64,000 nucleotides of DNA from Gossypium raimondii. Its lineage: Eukaryota; Streptophyta; Magnoliopsida; Malvales; Malvaceae. The stretch covers positions 3,286,001-3,350,000 of the forward strand of contig NC_068569.1 of assembly GCF_025698545.1 (NCBI RefSeq), given 5' to 3'. How positions within the stretch are numbered: the stretch's first letter is position 1; every line of letters starts with the position of its first letter. The notes beneath the pieces were generated by a model. The model made no database searches, had not been told where the DNA came from, and saw nothing but the letters and a program-made list of their open reading frames with translations. Shown here piece by piece: positions 36,179 through 48,735 of the stretch. A program made the position numbers and the translations under genes.

Positions 36179-38303
36179 CTTCTAAACCTTCATGGTACTT
36201 TCAGACTCGACCTTGGGGTTAGTCTGGGAGGGGCCCAAAAAAACTTTTTCTTTAGCTTTTAATGTGGGGGAAAAAAATCTTCAGCCTTTTAAGTCTTTTG
36301 ACGCTTCGCTCAAGGAAGAAAAAGAAAAGAACATAAAAGAAAATGAGACTTTAATTCTTTACCATAAACGCTTCATCTCCAACTCCTTGGCTTCTCCAAA
36401 CCTCCTCTAGTTCCCAAATTCCAACTCTTGCCATTAAAGCTAATGGAGAATTTCAATTTTCCCCCAAAAAATCACTGGTTACTAGCATTCAACTTTCTCT
36501 ATTTTTCTATAACCATGGCAATGGGAGAAATTTTCTAGAAGTTAAATAGGACCAAATTTCATTTGAGAAATACATTATTCATCAGTCATTAGCATTAATC
36601 AATTGAAGTTATTAATTTTTACTTTATATATGATAGATTGAGAGTTTGAGATTGTAAAATAATTTTTCTGGCAGTCGATGGTGTCTTTGGCGTGATAGTT
36701 CTTCTCTCTTGAGTTTGTCAAATTTGCAGGTTACTATCCGAATGTTTCAATCGCTTATAATTTTTTCTTAACGATCCCTCTGACTATGGTATCATCTAAA
36801 AGAAGTTTTTCAAAGCTAAAGTTAATCAAAACCTACTTGAGGTTGTTAATGTCACAAGAACGGTTGAATGGTCTAGCAATTTTATCAATTAAGAATGATT
36901 TTTTTGGAAAATATTGATGTTGATGTTATCATTAATGATTTTGCATCTTGGAATGATCATAGAATCCATTTTTTATAAAAAAAAAATTTTAGTTTTTTTT
37001 AGTTTATGACATAGGAATAGATTGAATGAAATATAAATATATATATATATATATATTAATTTTGTTAGAAATATATTATTTGACGTATTATTTCAATGAA
37101 ACTATTAATATGTATTTTTGTTTTATTATATTACCTTTTATAACTTTTTTTTTAATGGAATCCAATTTATTATTTCTTCCCCTGAGTGCTTAATTTTACT
37201 CCTAACTCTAGATACAGCATGCATGCGGTAGGAGCTAGCTGTCGTCCCTAATGGATCTGCTTTTTTCACAAACTAAGTTTTGTGATGAAACTAAAACTAT
37301 ATAATATAATATAACATAATATAAGACGTGACAAATTAATCACGAGCTTTGCTTATTTCAACCATTATCAGCAAAACGATTACACGGCTTAAAGAGAAGG
37401 AAAAAAAAAAGGTGGCGATTGGGGGTCCAGCAAACTGCAAAGTGGAGTTATAGATCACAGGAGACCGGTTTGTTAGAGTTGTCACATGATGCTCGAATCT
37501 CCTGGTTTCTTTTTCTTTAACTCCCTTACCTCAGAGATGCTTCAAGAACAAGATCATCTTGTGTTTTGTGTGTTTAAGGGCAATGAGCTAAAATGTGTTG
37601 TTCCCAATCCCAACTTTGTCTTTGTTTTTGTCAACTTGTTGCTTACTAACGTTGTGTTTAAATTCGCCTTACTTTTCCTCTTTCCTTGTTTATTTTTCAA
37701 AAGTAATACAAAGGGATCCATGGAAATAAAATTATTAATAATCATATTATAGACTAAGCCAATGGAAACATTAAATAAAATATATTAATCATAAAAAACA
37801 CCAAAATTCAATCTGAATGTGAACAACTTTCCAGCCTATTATATGAATTGTTTATGAAAATAGACTTCACTTCAAAGCAAAAAAATGTTAATGTTTTAGA
37901 TATGATTGCCAAACTAAGTTTTAGCTGACTAAAAAATGTAGAGTAGCACGCATAATAATAAGTTATAATATAGTTTCCATGCAAATGTCGCTTCAACACA
38001 CATTTCATAGGAAGCAAATATAAAAGTAAAGCTAAAGACAAAATACTTTCCCAAAATAGCCATTTTATAATGGTCCCTAACTCCAACCAATAAATCTCTT
38101 AATTTAGAAGTAACCACACTTTTAGAGAAAAGACAAACAAACACAGTCCAAAGGGCATATATGTCTAATAACAACAACGACCAACGATCTTATTATAAAC
38201 CCGGTCTTTTTGCCTTTAATGAACTCAAAACTCAAAACCCTTGATTTTTCTTTATTAGCTTCATCTTGCTCCGATCCAATAGCAACCGTGACAGGTGCTG
38301 CCC
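36179..38303. promoter_or_regulatory. Spacer and upstream region of the PYL2 gene
   Basis: No coding sequence was recognised. A dinucleotide run (AT repeats, 37037-37056) is present. The last part should contain the PYL2 promoter; TTATTATAAAC at about 38190 may be its TATA box, about 110 bases before the start codon. Confidence 0.35.
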
Positions 38304-38885
38304 ATGGATAACTCAAGCGAGAAACCGCCGCCTCATTTGGGTCTAACCCGAGAAGAGTATGTGGAGCTGAAGCCTCTCGTTGACGCATACCATAATTTTG
38401 AGCCGACGCCGAACACATGCACGTCGCTGGTAACTCAGCGCATCGATGCCCCAGCTGAAGTCGTTTGGCCTTTCGTTCGAAGCTTTGAAAATCCACAAAA
38501 ATACAAACACTTCATCAAGGGTTGTAACATGAGGAGCGGCGACGGTAGCGTTGGGAGCGTTAGAGAAGTTACCGTGGTTTCGGGCTTGCCAGCTTCGACA
38601 AGTACGGAAAGGCTGGAGTTTTTGGATGATGAAAAGCATGTGTTAAGCTTTAGGGTGGTGGGAGGTGAGCATAGGCTGAGAAACTACAGGTCGGTGACAT
38701 CGGTGAATGAGTTTCATAAGGAAGGGAAAGTTTACACCATTGTTTTGGAGTCTTATATAGTGGATATACCAGAGGGGAACTCTGGGGAAGATACAAAGAT
38801 GTTTGTGGATACAGTCGTGAAGTTGAATCTACAAAAGCTCGGGATTGTGGCAATGGGATCTCTACATGAACCGAGACATGATTGA
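38304..38885 (+). CDS. PYL2: Abscisic acid receptor, PYL2 type
   Basis: A single exon encodes 193 residues, starting at the ATG of CCCATGG. It is a START-like (Bet v 1 fold) soluble hormone receptor. The gate loop SGLPA is at 93-97 and the latch HRL at 123-125. Lys68 in YKHFIK corresponds to the lysine that binds the abscisic acid carboxylate. The segments TCTSLVTQRI, GSVREVTVVSGLPASTSTERLEF and FVDTVVKLNLQKLG follow Arabidopsis PYL2 closely (from recall), and the lack of introns is usual for this group. With ABA bound, such receptors inhibit clade A PP2C phosphatases and release SnRK2 kinases in cytosol and nucleus. All key residues are present, so a functional receptor is expected. The gene is isolated between intergenic repeats. 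Confidence 0.94.
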   Translation: MDNSSEKPPPHLGLTREEYVELKPLVDAYHNFEPTPNTCTSLVTQRIDAPAEVVWPFVRSFENPQKYKHFIKGCNMRSGDGSVGSVREVTVVSGLPASTSTERLEFLDDEKHVLSFRVVGGEHRLRNYRSVTSVNEFHKEGKVYTIVLESYIVDIPEGNSGEDTKMFVDTVVKLNLQKLGIVAMGSLHEPRHD

Positions 38886-40785
38886 CTACAACAAGATTGA
38901 AATAAGTTTGCTTAGGGTAAGATTCTCTCTGAATGAAAGCTCTAGTTTATTAATGGGGATTTGACAGTTTGCAAATTGGTTTGTATATCTTAGATTTTGT
39001 TGGGTGATAAACTCAGTTATATTATTTTAATCTAAGATTAAATCTTTATGATTTTCTGATTCTCTTAAATAAATGATTAAAATTAAGCATTCATTTTCAT
39101 GATAAATTGTAATTAATATTTACAAGAATAAAATATAAGTTTAAATCTGAAAAAAGCAATCATAAGCTTCAACCATGAAATGAAGAAGAAGGATAAGAAA
39201 ATTGTTATATTTACTATTATGACGTAGCCTTCAGTATTAAACATGAAAACAATTTTATATATCTATTCCTTTTAACTGTCTCCTTTCACAGATTAAACAG
39301 ACGTGAAATTTTCTCCTATAATGTTCAGACAGTTTCCTCTATTTGAGTTATTTCTGATGATGGATTTGATCATGAAAATTAAAGTACCAAGTTGCTATAG
39401 ATATATTTATATATATTAGCCTGATAGTTTGATATTTGATGCTAGAAAGGGTTTTTTCCTAATGTTGTTGTTCAAAGATGCTGGAAAGAGTTGACCATTG
39501 AATATTTCGGAGGGATTGTTAGAGGGAAATTGGGAACTGTAAGATTTACGTATGTGCCTGTATATATATATATATATGAAAGTATCTCGCTGAGTTAGCG
39601 TAACCAGTTAGTGACGAAATTGGCAGGGGCGGATGTGGCCGCCCTAAAATGTTTTTTTTTTTTAGGTAATTTAAAATTTTTAAAATTTTAAAATTTAATG
39701 TAATCCTTTAAAATTTTTAAAATTTAAAATTTAAAACCACCAGAGGAGCGAAATTTTATTAACAAGCCACAATTTCTAGTATGACAGCACGTAATGGATG
39801 GTTGCTTGTTCAAAAGAGCACACCAGTTATTAGTTTGAATCAAGCTCCCCTTAAATGCGAATATTCATCGTAACTCTCAAGTAGAAACCCAAGTCAGAAC
39901 TTGCACCAAAACATCCTAAGTTACAGACCAGCAGGAGCGGAGGAGGCAGACGGCTGCCGACAAAAGGTCAGCCAGCCACAGAAAGGGGAGACAAGGCAAA
40001 CCATTAAAGTTTTGGGCTTCCATTCGATGAATATCCGGTCGTCTCATCCTTGGTTTAGTGACATGATCTATATATATAGTAGGAGAAATTAAAACTAATT
40101 TCCTTACATCGTTTCAGGTATGATTTGATTGTGGATATCAGATAGGTTTTCTTTTTCTTTTTTTTTCTGTGGTTACTTGATGATTTTTTTTAAAGTTTAA
40201 TTTAAGGTCATTATGAATTATTTTTTTCCACGTCAAATTGAGTGTTTAAATTAGTTGACTTAGACCACACTTCAAAGTCAATATCAAATTTTTCAACCTT
40301 ACTATGAAGCTTAAATTACAATGGTAGGGTAATTTTAAAAATACTTAATCAATGGCAATAAACTAATTTTGACGAACCAATAGTCCAAAATAGATCTGTG
40401 TCCTCGGCACTTATTTCAGCTATCTAATTTAATAAAAATGGGGATGTCATCATCATAAGCTCAAATGCTAAATATTACAAATAGAAAATGGAAAGCTTAA
40501 ATTCACTACGCACCCTTTGTTTATCATTATATTATTGGCGGTTTCTCTAGTAAATAATTATTCAATGATTTACATGACTTCACCTTAGCTAAGCATCTTA
40601 TGATTATAAATAAAAGAATTGACAATATCTCTTCTTTTTTTCCCTGTCTCTATTGCTTCTTTATCTACAACCCTAATGCCTTTCTCTTTCCCTTCACCAA
40701 CATGTCAAAACATGTTACAAAATCACCTTATATAGATTACAAAATGTTGTTGATTTGCCCCTTTTTTTCCCGTTTCATCTTCCTC
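38886..40785. other. Spacer between PYL2 and the NDL gene
   Basis: The first 200 bases are probably the PYL2 3' untranslated region. At about 39625-39760 lies a G-rich start (GGCAGGGGCGGATGTGGCC) followed by AT-rich repeats of AAAATTTT, likely a remnant of a DNA element. The part next to 40786 should include the NDL 3' untranslated region on the minus strand. Confidence 0.4.
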
Positions 40786-43700
40786 TCAAACTTCCAAAGA
40801 AATCCGGGTTTTAATCGGTTTCAACTTCAACCCCATGCTTTCCGGTGAAAGAAGCTCCGGAGAGATGCAAGATGGACTCAATGGGCTTCTAGGACTAACA
40901 CTTAGGGTCGCTCTGTATAAACCGTATCCCGTAAGAAAGTACTCTATTGGTATCAACATGGCATGGGGTTGCTCCTCCGTCACCATTGACCCACATGCCT
41001 GTACCTGCAGGTTCCACCATTTTCCAGGTTGTCAGGTTGTGCTAGCTCAATTTTGATTTAAAAAGTTAAATTCCTTTTCAAATTTCAAATTAAACAAATC
41101 CAATTATTCGATTTTTTTCAATTCAATTCAAATAAGTAATTCGCCTTTGAGTTGTTTTGTAAATCGAATAACTAGAATAAATACTCCTTTGCTACTTGTA
41201 AATTTTAAAATAAACAAATTGGCCTCTTAACAAAATTTAAAAAAATTCAAAATAATTTTAAAGTTTAAATATTTCTAAAATTTCAAAATTTATATTTTTA
41301 AAATATATATATATATAAAAATTAAAAATTTTAAAAAATCTAAAGAATCTATAAAAAGTTAAAAATTTTAAAAGAAATTCTAAAATAATAATATTAGGAC
41401 CCAAATAAGATAACCATTCAAGTTTCAAGCTATATGCTCTAACATGAAATTAATTATATTATAATAAGATTATAATTTGACATATATTTAAATCGAACAA
41501 TTTCACTCAATTCGAATTGTCATTTCACTTGACTCAAATTCGAAAAATTTCCAAATCAATTTAAGACGATAAAATGGAACTCTCAACTTAATTAATTTAA
41601 ATTTTTTTCACTCCGATTCAATAAAACACTCACCCCTATTACCATATATGTTTTTGCAAGCTATATAAATGTAAGATATTCTAACATGGCTAGGCAATAA
41701 ATGTTTTGCGTACCTCCACTAAGGCACTATATCTTCTATCTAGTTTCGATGTCATGTGAAGAGCCTCGGAATGGAAAGGAGAGTTTTCGCCAACAAATAT
41801 TAATGAACGGCAATGCAGTTTCCTTAACCCTTCGCTAAGGTCAGGTCTCCTGAAAGACAGTGAATGAATGTTTCATGCTGGACCAAAAGTGGTAACGACA
41901 TTTATAAATCGAAAAAATTTCTTTCCATTTCCCCTGGTAAAGGAGAAAAGATGATCAAACAAGCCATGTGAAACCCGTTTGAAGAGCACTTTCAAAAAGG
42001 AACATGGTTCTACTATTTATGATGGGGACAGCCTTACCCGTTCATTGCTTCTAGGAATTGCCAAATATTTATACTCTGCCTTTCGTCTAGCAACTGTGGA
42101 AAACGAAAAAAATTCCCATCAGTCAGAAAAATGCCATGAGCAAAATAACCTTACTTCATTGTCAATCGAAAAGTAAATAAGAGACAAACACGAGGAGTTC
42201 AAGAACTAACTCTTCTGCATGCCTGAACTATATCTGATTCTGGTACTTGAACATTACCACGAACTTCCTGCCATAGTCATTCAGAACCTCATCACTCAAC
42301 TAGTCTGATTCTAGAACAAAGCAAAACGGCATATATTTTTGGAGCTGAAAACTACCTTACTAAAGTACCGCTTAAGCAACAACTCCTTCACCACTCCACA
42401 CATGCCATAGAAATATAGTAAATTTGACATCACCTGAAATAATATGACAATCCATCTAAGCACTTAACTATTTAACCCCCCAAAAGAGAAAAAAACAAAA
42501 AAGCCCGGAAGAGGAACCTTATTTAACAACCACTCTGTCCATGAGGGTGCTCTGCATAGGGGCGAAATAAGTATTAACCCAAGGACACGTTGCCGGTATT
42601 TCATCTATTAAGAGAATGCAGAATAATCATTTCCAAGAATACAACAGAATATTTAGTTATTTATCTGGAAAATGGGGAAAGGGAAAAAAGGAAAAATTTT
42701 GCATATGCCTAGCTACTTGACTTACAGCAAATAGGGTAAGAATATATGCTCCAGCTGTAACCCCCATACACATTACAGCACCAAGCCTGGAGTAAAGAGA
42801 AGAAAAAAAAGAGTTAAATAATTGAATAAAGCTTGCTTGCCTTCATTCTTTTCCATGTAAATGTTTTAATGATAATAACGTATTGATGAAAACGACAGCT
42901 TAAGAACCTATAAGTGGGTAGTAGGTGCATCAATTTACATCATTTTCAGACAACTACTGCAATAATTACCCCCCAACATAACAAACAATGGAGCAGAAGA
43001 GATTACAGTAAAGTAAAATTCTAACCAGCTGACGCTTAGAAAGAGAGAAAATAAAGTAACCATGAAACTATATAATTACCCAAAAAAGTTGAGAACCTCA
43101 ACAATTTGATCTGCCAAGTCATCAACGGAAGGCATAAAACCATCGGGACAGATTGGTGGAGCTCCGAACTGCAATATTTCTTGAACAAAGTCCCGGATAA
43201 GAAAGGTGTGAATTATGAGATACAACCACCAAAAGAAATTGATTAGAACAGCAAATACATGATTAAAACATGAATAGAACTGACCTCATGCCCTGGAGGA
43301 CTAATATGATATATGCAAAAGTTGTGGAGGAGTAACGAACTAGCTTCTGGACAAAAGAACAAGCCTTGAAAACAGGATATATCTGCAAAATCTCACACGA
43401 TCAAAGGTTTAGGTAAGAAACGTGAAGAATCATTGGATAAATGGTTTTGCTCATCCTGGAAATCCAACAAATTATGATGTTATGAACTTCAAGCATATTA
43501 TATTGACATTGAAAACTTTATTCAAGCCTCAAAGTCTCGTGTGTTATGATGAAAACACAAAACATCTCACTTTTAAATAATGTCTATGTTTAGGGAGAAA
43601 ATTCATAATTAAAAAAAAAAAAAAAGAGCAACCCTTTTTACCCAAAACTGTTGGCAAACATATACACACAAAATATCAATTTTCATAGGCGAGACACAGG

Positions 43701-44696
43701 GATAAGGAAACAAAGCAGTACAATGAAGTTTCTTGCATTACTTACGATTTAGAGCTAAATCGGGATAGGTAATAAGAGCCGGCTTATCTTGGTCTCCAAA
43801 CACAGCAACTAAAACTGTACCATGGTGAGTTTTTACTAGGTACTCCTGCATATAGATTTTACAATGAATTGTTATTCATTTAACAAACCTTCTGGAAAGC
43901 AACCAAAGTAATCAAATCAAATTACCATCTACGGAACAGCCTGAGAGAGACTTTCAACAAACAATCAATGCGGAGAACCTATAACATATGATCTTGCCAG
44001 GCAATAAGAGTCTAACCAACTTGGGTTTCATTTACTTTGAAAGGAGAAGTATTCCAAGCATAGCCCAAGCTAAGTATATTCTAGCTAGAGAGAGTTAGCA
44101 TGTGCAACAGAACTTTTTAAAGAGACCTAACTGTTTTGCACATTTAGGCATATTCTGCATCATCCAAACTCCAAAATTTACAAGCCATTGACATAACACT
44201 AATGAAAATTACCAGTCTAAGATTATTTTTTCTTTCCCAGCACACAAAGCAAATAAGTAAAAATAAATAAAGAAACATGTACTATAAGTTTCAAAATCAT
44301 TGAATGAAAATGAGAAATAACTAAAGCTCAGAAGTCATTAATTGAATGGACCATGAAGAACAAATTATGTTATCATTCAAAACTAATTATAACATAAACG
44401 TAAAAAAACTAGACTGTTACAAGAAGAAGAATGAAAGAATAATTTCAATATATGCTTTAAGCTGTATTAGAAATAAACAACAAAAAAAAAAAAAATCCAG
44501 CCTATCTAAGCATAAGACAGATAGGTGCATTGTATAGCTTTAACAAGGAAAGCATTTTTTTCCCATTTCTTTTCCTCCTCGATTCTCGCATTTTCCCGGT
44601 AACCAAACAAGAAGATAAATGGAAAATGCAGGTTACCTTGCCGCCAAGAGAGATCGATTCCATATCAATGGAAACCGAATCGCTAGAATCTGCCAT
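40786..44696 (-). CDS. NDL: NDR-family protein (NDL1/NDL2-like)
   Basis: Eleven exons on the minus strand, 44637-44696, 43746-43845, 43285-43382, 43080-43168, 42726-42786, 42518-42604, 42356-42433, 42211-42267, 42038-42093, 41714-41849 and 40786-41004, give 346 residues, the usual length. The protein has the alpha/beta-hydrolase fold of the NDR (N-myc downregulated) family. Recognisable parts are [70 protein letters not shown] and a Ser/Pro-rich tail ([20 protein letters not shown]). At the nucleophile elbow it reads GVTAGA (residues 124-129) rather than GxSxG, as in other members thought to be non-enzymatic. In Arabidopsis NDL proteins bind the G-protein beta subunit AGB1 and affect auxin transport; this role is from the family. 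An upstream in-frame ATG exists, but the family start is at 44696. It appears intact. Confidence 0.93.
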
Positions 44697-46859
44697 TTCC
44701 CCCCCTCTTTCTCCCTCGAAATGAAGACGTATTTTAAGAGTTGGCTTCCATGCCTTATATACCAAATCTTCCACTCTGTCCCTCCTTTTAGAATTTAGAT
44801 TTTCTTCTTTATTAAATTAAATTAAAAAATATTCGAAATCTTTTTTATATAAATATTTTAAAAATTCATTATCTTTTAAACTGAAAGTTTTAACCCGGAC
44901 CGAGTCACCGACGCTTCACAAGGGTCCCGTACCAGGGGCCTTAACCTGGGACTCGAGTTTACTTAACCCCAGTTAAGAGACCGACAGTTTCTTTAAAGTT
45001 ACAACATTACCCCCTTTCTCTTTCTCAAATAACTCCTTTACCATAGGGATTTATGACAGTTCGTGTATATTTCGTGTCCCGAGCGTGATCAATAAAATGT
45101 ATTTATATTATTATTTGTTATTTTCTAAAAAAAGAAATTATTGAGTTGATATTTAATTGAGCTGCGAGATTAATTTAATTTAAATAATAATTTTAATAAA
45201 ATTTAAATGTATATTCATATATATTTCCAGGAGAAAAAACAGGAATTATTATTATTATCATTTGAAGGAGGCCTAAAAACAATGGGGCCATAACTAAATT
45301 GCAGCTAATGTCCTTTGTCTGTCATGCAGATACAAAATCGCCATCGCATTTAAATTTGCTAAAGATATTTGTATTTATTTTGCTATTGAAGTAATGAGTG
45401 AGCTAAAGAACATTGTCACCAAGAGTATGACATTTTCTTCTTCTCTTCCAAGCCATGTAATAGTTAGTGTTAAACTTTATTACCATTTTACTTAGCACCA
45501 ATATAAAAATAAAAGAATGACCATCACATTAATTATTCTAATTTTTTTTTATGTTAAAAGTTCAAAATTGAGCTATTTTTTATTTGACCTCACCTATAAA
45601 CATATTCCTGGTAAGGAAAATAATTTATGAGCTCGGATCTCGAAAGCTGCTATTAAATTCAACCCATTTTTAAATATAACTCAAATAAAATTAGCAATAT
45701 TTTTTTATTTGACGTGTGTAAGTCTGCTTCATGCAGGTTATTATAAAATTATAGCCCTTTAATGTCAATGAATATAACTTAATGAAATCATGTGTGTTTT
45801 TAACCTGTACATTTGGATTGAATCAGTCCGTATGCTAAATTTACAAGAGCTAAAAATTAATGAAGGAAATGATCTACGTTTTTAATATGGTGACCATTTA
45901 CCATCTTAGGAGCGAGGCTTTTTTAGGAAAACAACTTCTTGATCACAAGTTGATCCAGTTTTTATTTGTTTTCGTCTTTAATCGTACTAAATATTTACTG
46001 ATCATCTTTTTCCCAAATTAATTTTTACAACAGAATAATATTATATATCCGTATTTTAAAAACAAATTCCACACGTTAACTTTCTCGTAATATATAAAAT
46101 TTGTAAAAAACGAGAGCAGGTTGTATGAGAAAATCAAATTAGGTGAAGGGTGTATTTCAGCCATAATATTGTTGGTTGATGATAGAACTTAATCTCGAAT
46201 CTTTGACTAAAAAAACGGCAAAGCAGATACATGTAAGTTCTAGTGTCCTTTTATCTTTTTAACCCAACAACCTCGTTTGTTTAATTTTACAAAGCATACT
46301 CAAATTATATCTTATTACAAAATTATTCCAAAATATTGGACAGTGTTTTTCTTTGATACGATTAATGTTGTTGGGTTTCTAATTTTCGTGGCCTTTCAGT
46401 TTCATGCTTTGTTGTGTGGTTTCTCCAATTTGGTTTTGCTTCAAGGCATGGGTATTGTAGTTTTAATTAAGCTTTAAAAAATAAAGCAAATGTTTGTTCA
46501 AGGGTGTTTCAGTAATTTCATCGAAATGCTTCAAATTCGAAGCTTATTAGATTTTTCTTTGAGTTAAATAATTTTAAAAATCTGAATTTAGATATTTTCC
46601 ACCTAACATTGATATAAATTTAAATTTACGGATTAAAAGTTAAAATTCATATCTAAGTGTGTTAAAAGTGTACCATTTAATTTAAATAGAACTTCCAAAT
46701 TCGCAATTTTTATTATTTTAATCGAAATGAAATCTGCAAGTTATTTTTCTTTTCTTTTAATTTGTTTTGTTGCAAAATGCAAATAGTAGTGCCTTTTACT
46801 TTCTTTGTTTTTGAAATGTAAAGTGAAAGAAACTATCTATTTATTTATAGTAATTTAAA
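44697..46859. other. AT-rich spacer upstream of the NDL gene
   Basis: The first 100-200 bases should contain the NDL promoter and leader on the minus strand. No gene or clear repeat was recognised in the rest. Confidence 0.35.
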
Positions 46860-47314
46860 TGGTAAATTATACCCAAAGACACTAAGTTTATATTTCAATC
46901 ATTTAAATTTAAAAAGTTACAAAATAGTCACTAAATTATTTTTAAAAAATTATTTAACTCACTAGATTGTTAATTTTTTTTTAAATGTTCGACTAGTGAG
47001 TTCCAAATGATGATTCAACGACCAGTGTGGTAAATGAGTACCTATCGTTAAGTAAAAGAATATACATTCGATCTAAATTGATCTGATAGTTAGTGTCAAA
47101 GATTGGAAAAGAGAGCTGTTTGGATTTTGGTTCATAAATTCGTGACATTCAATGTCATTTCATAAAAAAAATAAATTGTAAATGAAAAAAGGAAATGAAA
47201 CTTTCGGTTGGGGCAAAAGTGCAAACAAGGAAGGCCATACATCATTTAATTTTTTTAAGTTTAGTAATAAAAATAAATTTACTAATAATTTAATAACATT
47301 GAATATAGTTTATG
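46860..47314. mobile_element. Short inverted-repeat element, copy 2
   Basis: The left end (GGTAAATTATACCCAAAGAC) and the reverse complement of the right end (ATAAACTATATTCAATGTTA) are similar over about 25-40 bases. The core at 47085-47240 matches 12330-12475, so the two are copies of one family. There is no coding frame. No certain target duplication was seen. Confidence 0.6.
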
Positions 47315-48735
47315 AAACTAAAATGGTTAATTTTAAGTAAGATAATATTTAAAAATTATATATAATTAATAAAATTTTGTTAGTTGAATACGTAATATTT
47401 CTCTCTTAGGTAAAATTATCAAAAAGTAAATAATAACAAATTAGCCATGAGATTTTGTCGGCCAAATGATAAGTGGAATGACATTGTAAGCAGTATAAGG
47501 ATGTTGACCAGAGCAAAAGTTTACAAAAAAGTGAAAGAGTTTTCATACTACGTGGCACCTTCCTAATGAAAAAGAGTTAGGTGATAATTGTTACTTTTTT
47601 TCCTTTTTCTTTTTATGGTTTAAAGTTCTAGCGCCCTCACCGTTAAGAACAGATCGCATCACGGGGTGGTAAGCCACGTGTTAACTTCTCAAGACATATA
47701 GATTTTTTTTTTTCTTGCATTACGTTACACGCGATTGAAACACGATGAAATTGAGTGAGATGTTTCATGTACTGCTTTTACTTCTTCTTCTTCTTTTTCT
47801 TCATGTACTGTTTTTACACTAGACAATAATGTGCATAGATCGATTTTTCTCAATAATTTAGTTCATAACTTTCAAAAAAATATTAGAAGGAATTGGGCCT
47901 TGTTTTTGTAGAATACATATATTTTCATGGATGGAGAACGTTTTTGGGTTGGGACCTACAATGAATTACACGTGATGAATTAAAATAAGTCTTCTTTTAT
48001 GGCCCCCCATGCCCTACCCTACCAAATTTGTGAATAATCCAGCGTCGGTGAGATTTGGTTTTAGAGGTCATAAGCTAAAAGCCTAGTCTTACCGAGCTAT
48101 ATGGTTTTTCAGTTCATGGCTATTACCAATTAGTCTTAAGATTAGTAGGCTATTGGCAGGCCCAGCCCAAAGGCCCCAAAACAAGGGACTTGCATCCTGT
48201 TTCCAGTGGCCGAACCCAGCACTCAAAATTCAAAACTCAACAGCTTGCATTCCATGCTTTATCTAGTTGTGTAATACTAATATAAGAGGAAATATATATT
48301 TATATATATATTGGCAGTTAACTTTAATTACTACATGATTACTATGTATAGATCATACTACAAAGAACTCAGATAATTCTTCTACAGTGCCAATAATATG
48401 AAGAATTCAAATGATAAGTTAGGGAGCCAATACTGAAATGAGATGCCATCATCCAATGGTAAAATACTGACTTCTTCAGCCACAAAAGCCTTCCAATATA
48501 CATAAAACTAACACAAACATCATGTGTGTGATTAGCCTGAAATAGTAAACTATGTCCGCAAATTGAAAGGTAGGCCACAAGGCACTTCTCTATGACCATC
48601 CGCATGCTACCTACTTCAAAATATGTTATGCATTAGTCAAATGCAGTTGCATAGTGTTCCCATCCACCCTTCAGTTGAAATTGATGAGCCAGCAGTCAAC
48701 ATAAACTGTGATGAAGTTGCTGGCCTAGAAAAAAA
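47315..48735. other. Spacer with no recognised gene
   Basis: This is AT-rich sequence with a pyrimidine tract near 47780. The last few hundred bases should be the 3' untranslated region of the minus-strand gene ending at 48736. Confidence 0.35.

Noticed and set aside
37486-37752. Plus-strand frame of 88 codons upstream of PYL2
   Set aside because: Low complexity, Phe/Val-rich, with a competing minus-strand frame and no family resemblance.
38122-38496. Minus-strand open frame of 124 codons over the PYL2 start
   Set aside because: It is antisense to the well-supported PYL2 coding sequence and has no recognisable protein content.
40835-41056. Plus-strand open frame of 73 codons
   Set aside because: It is antisense to the last NDL exon, whose minus-strand reading gives the conserved C-terminus.
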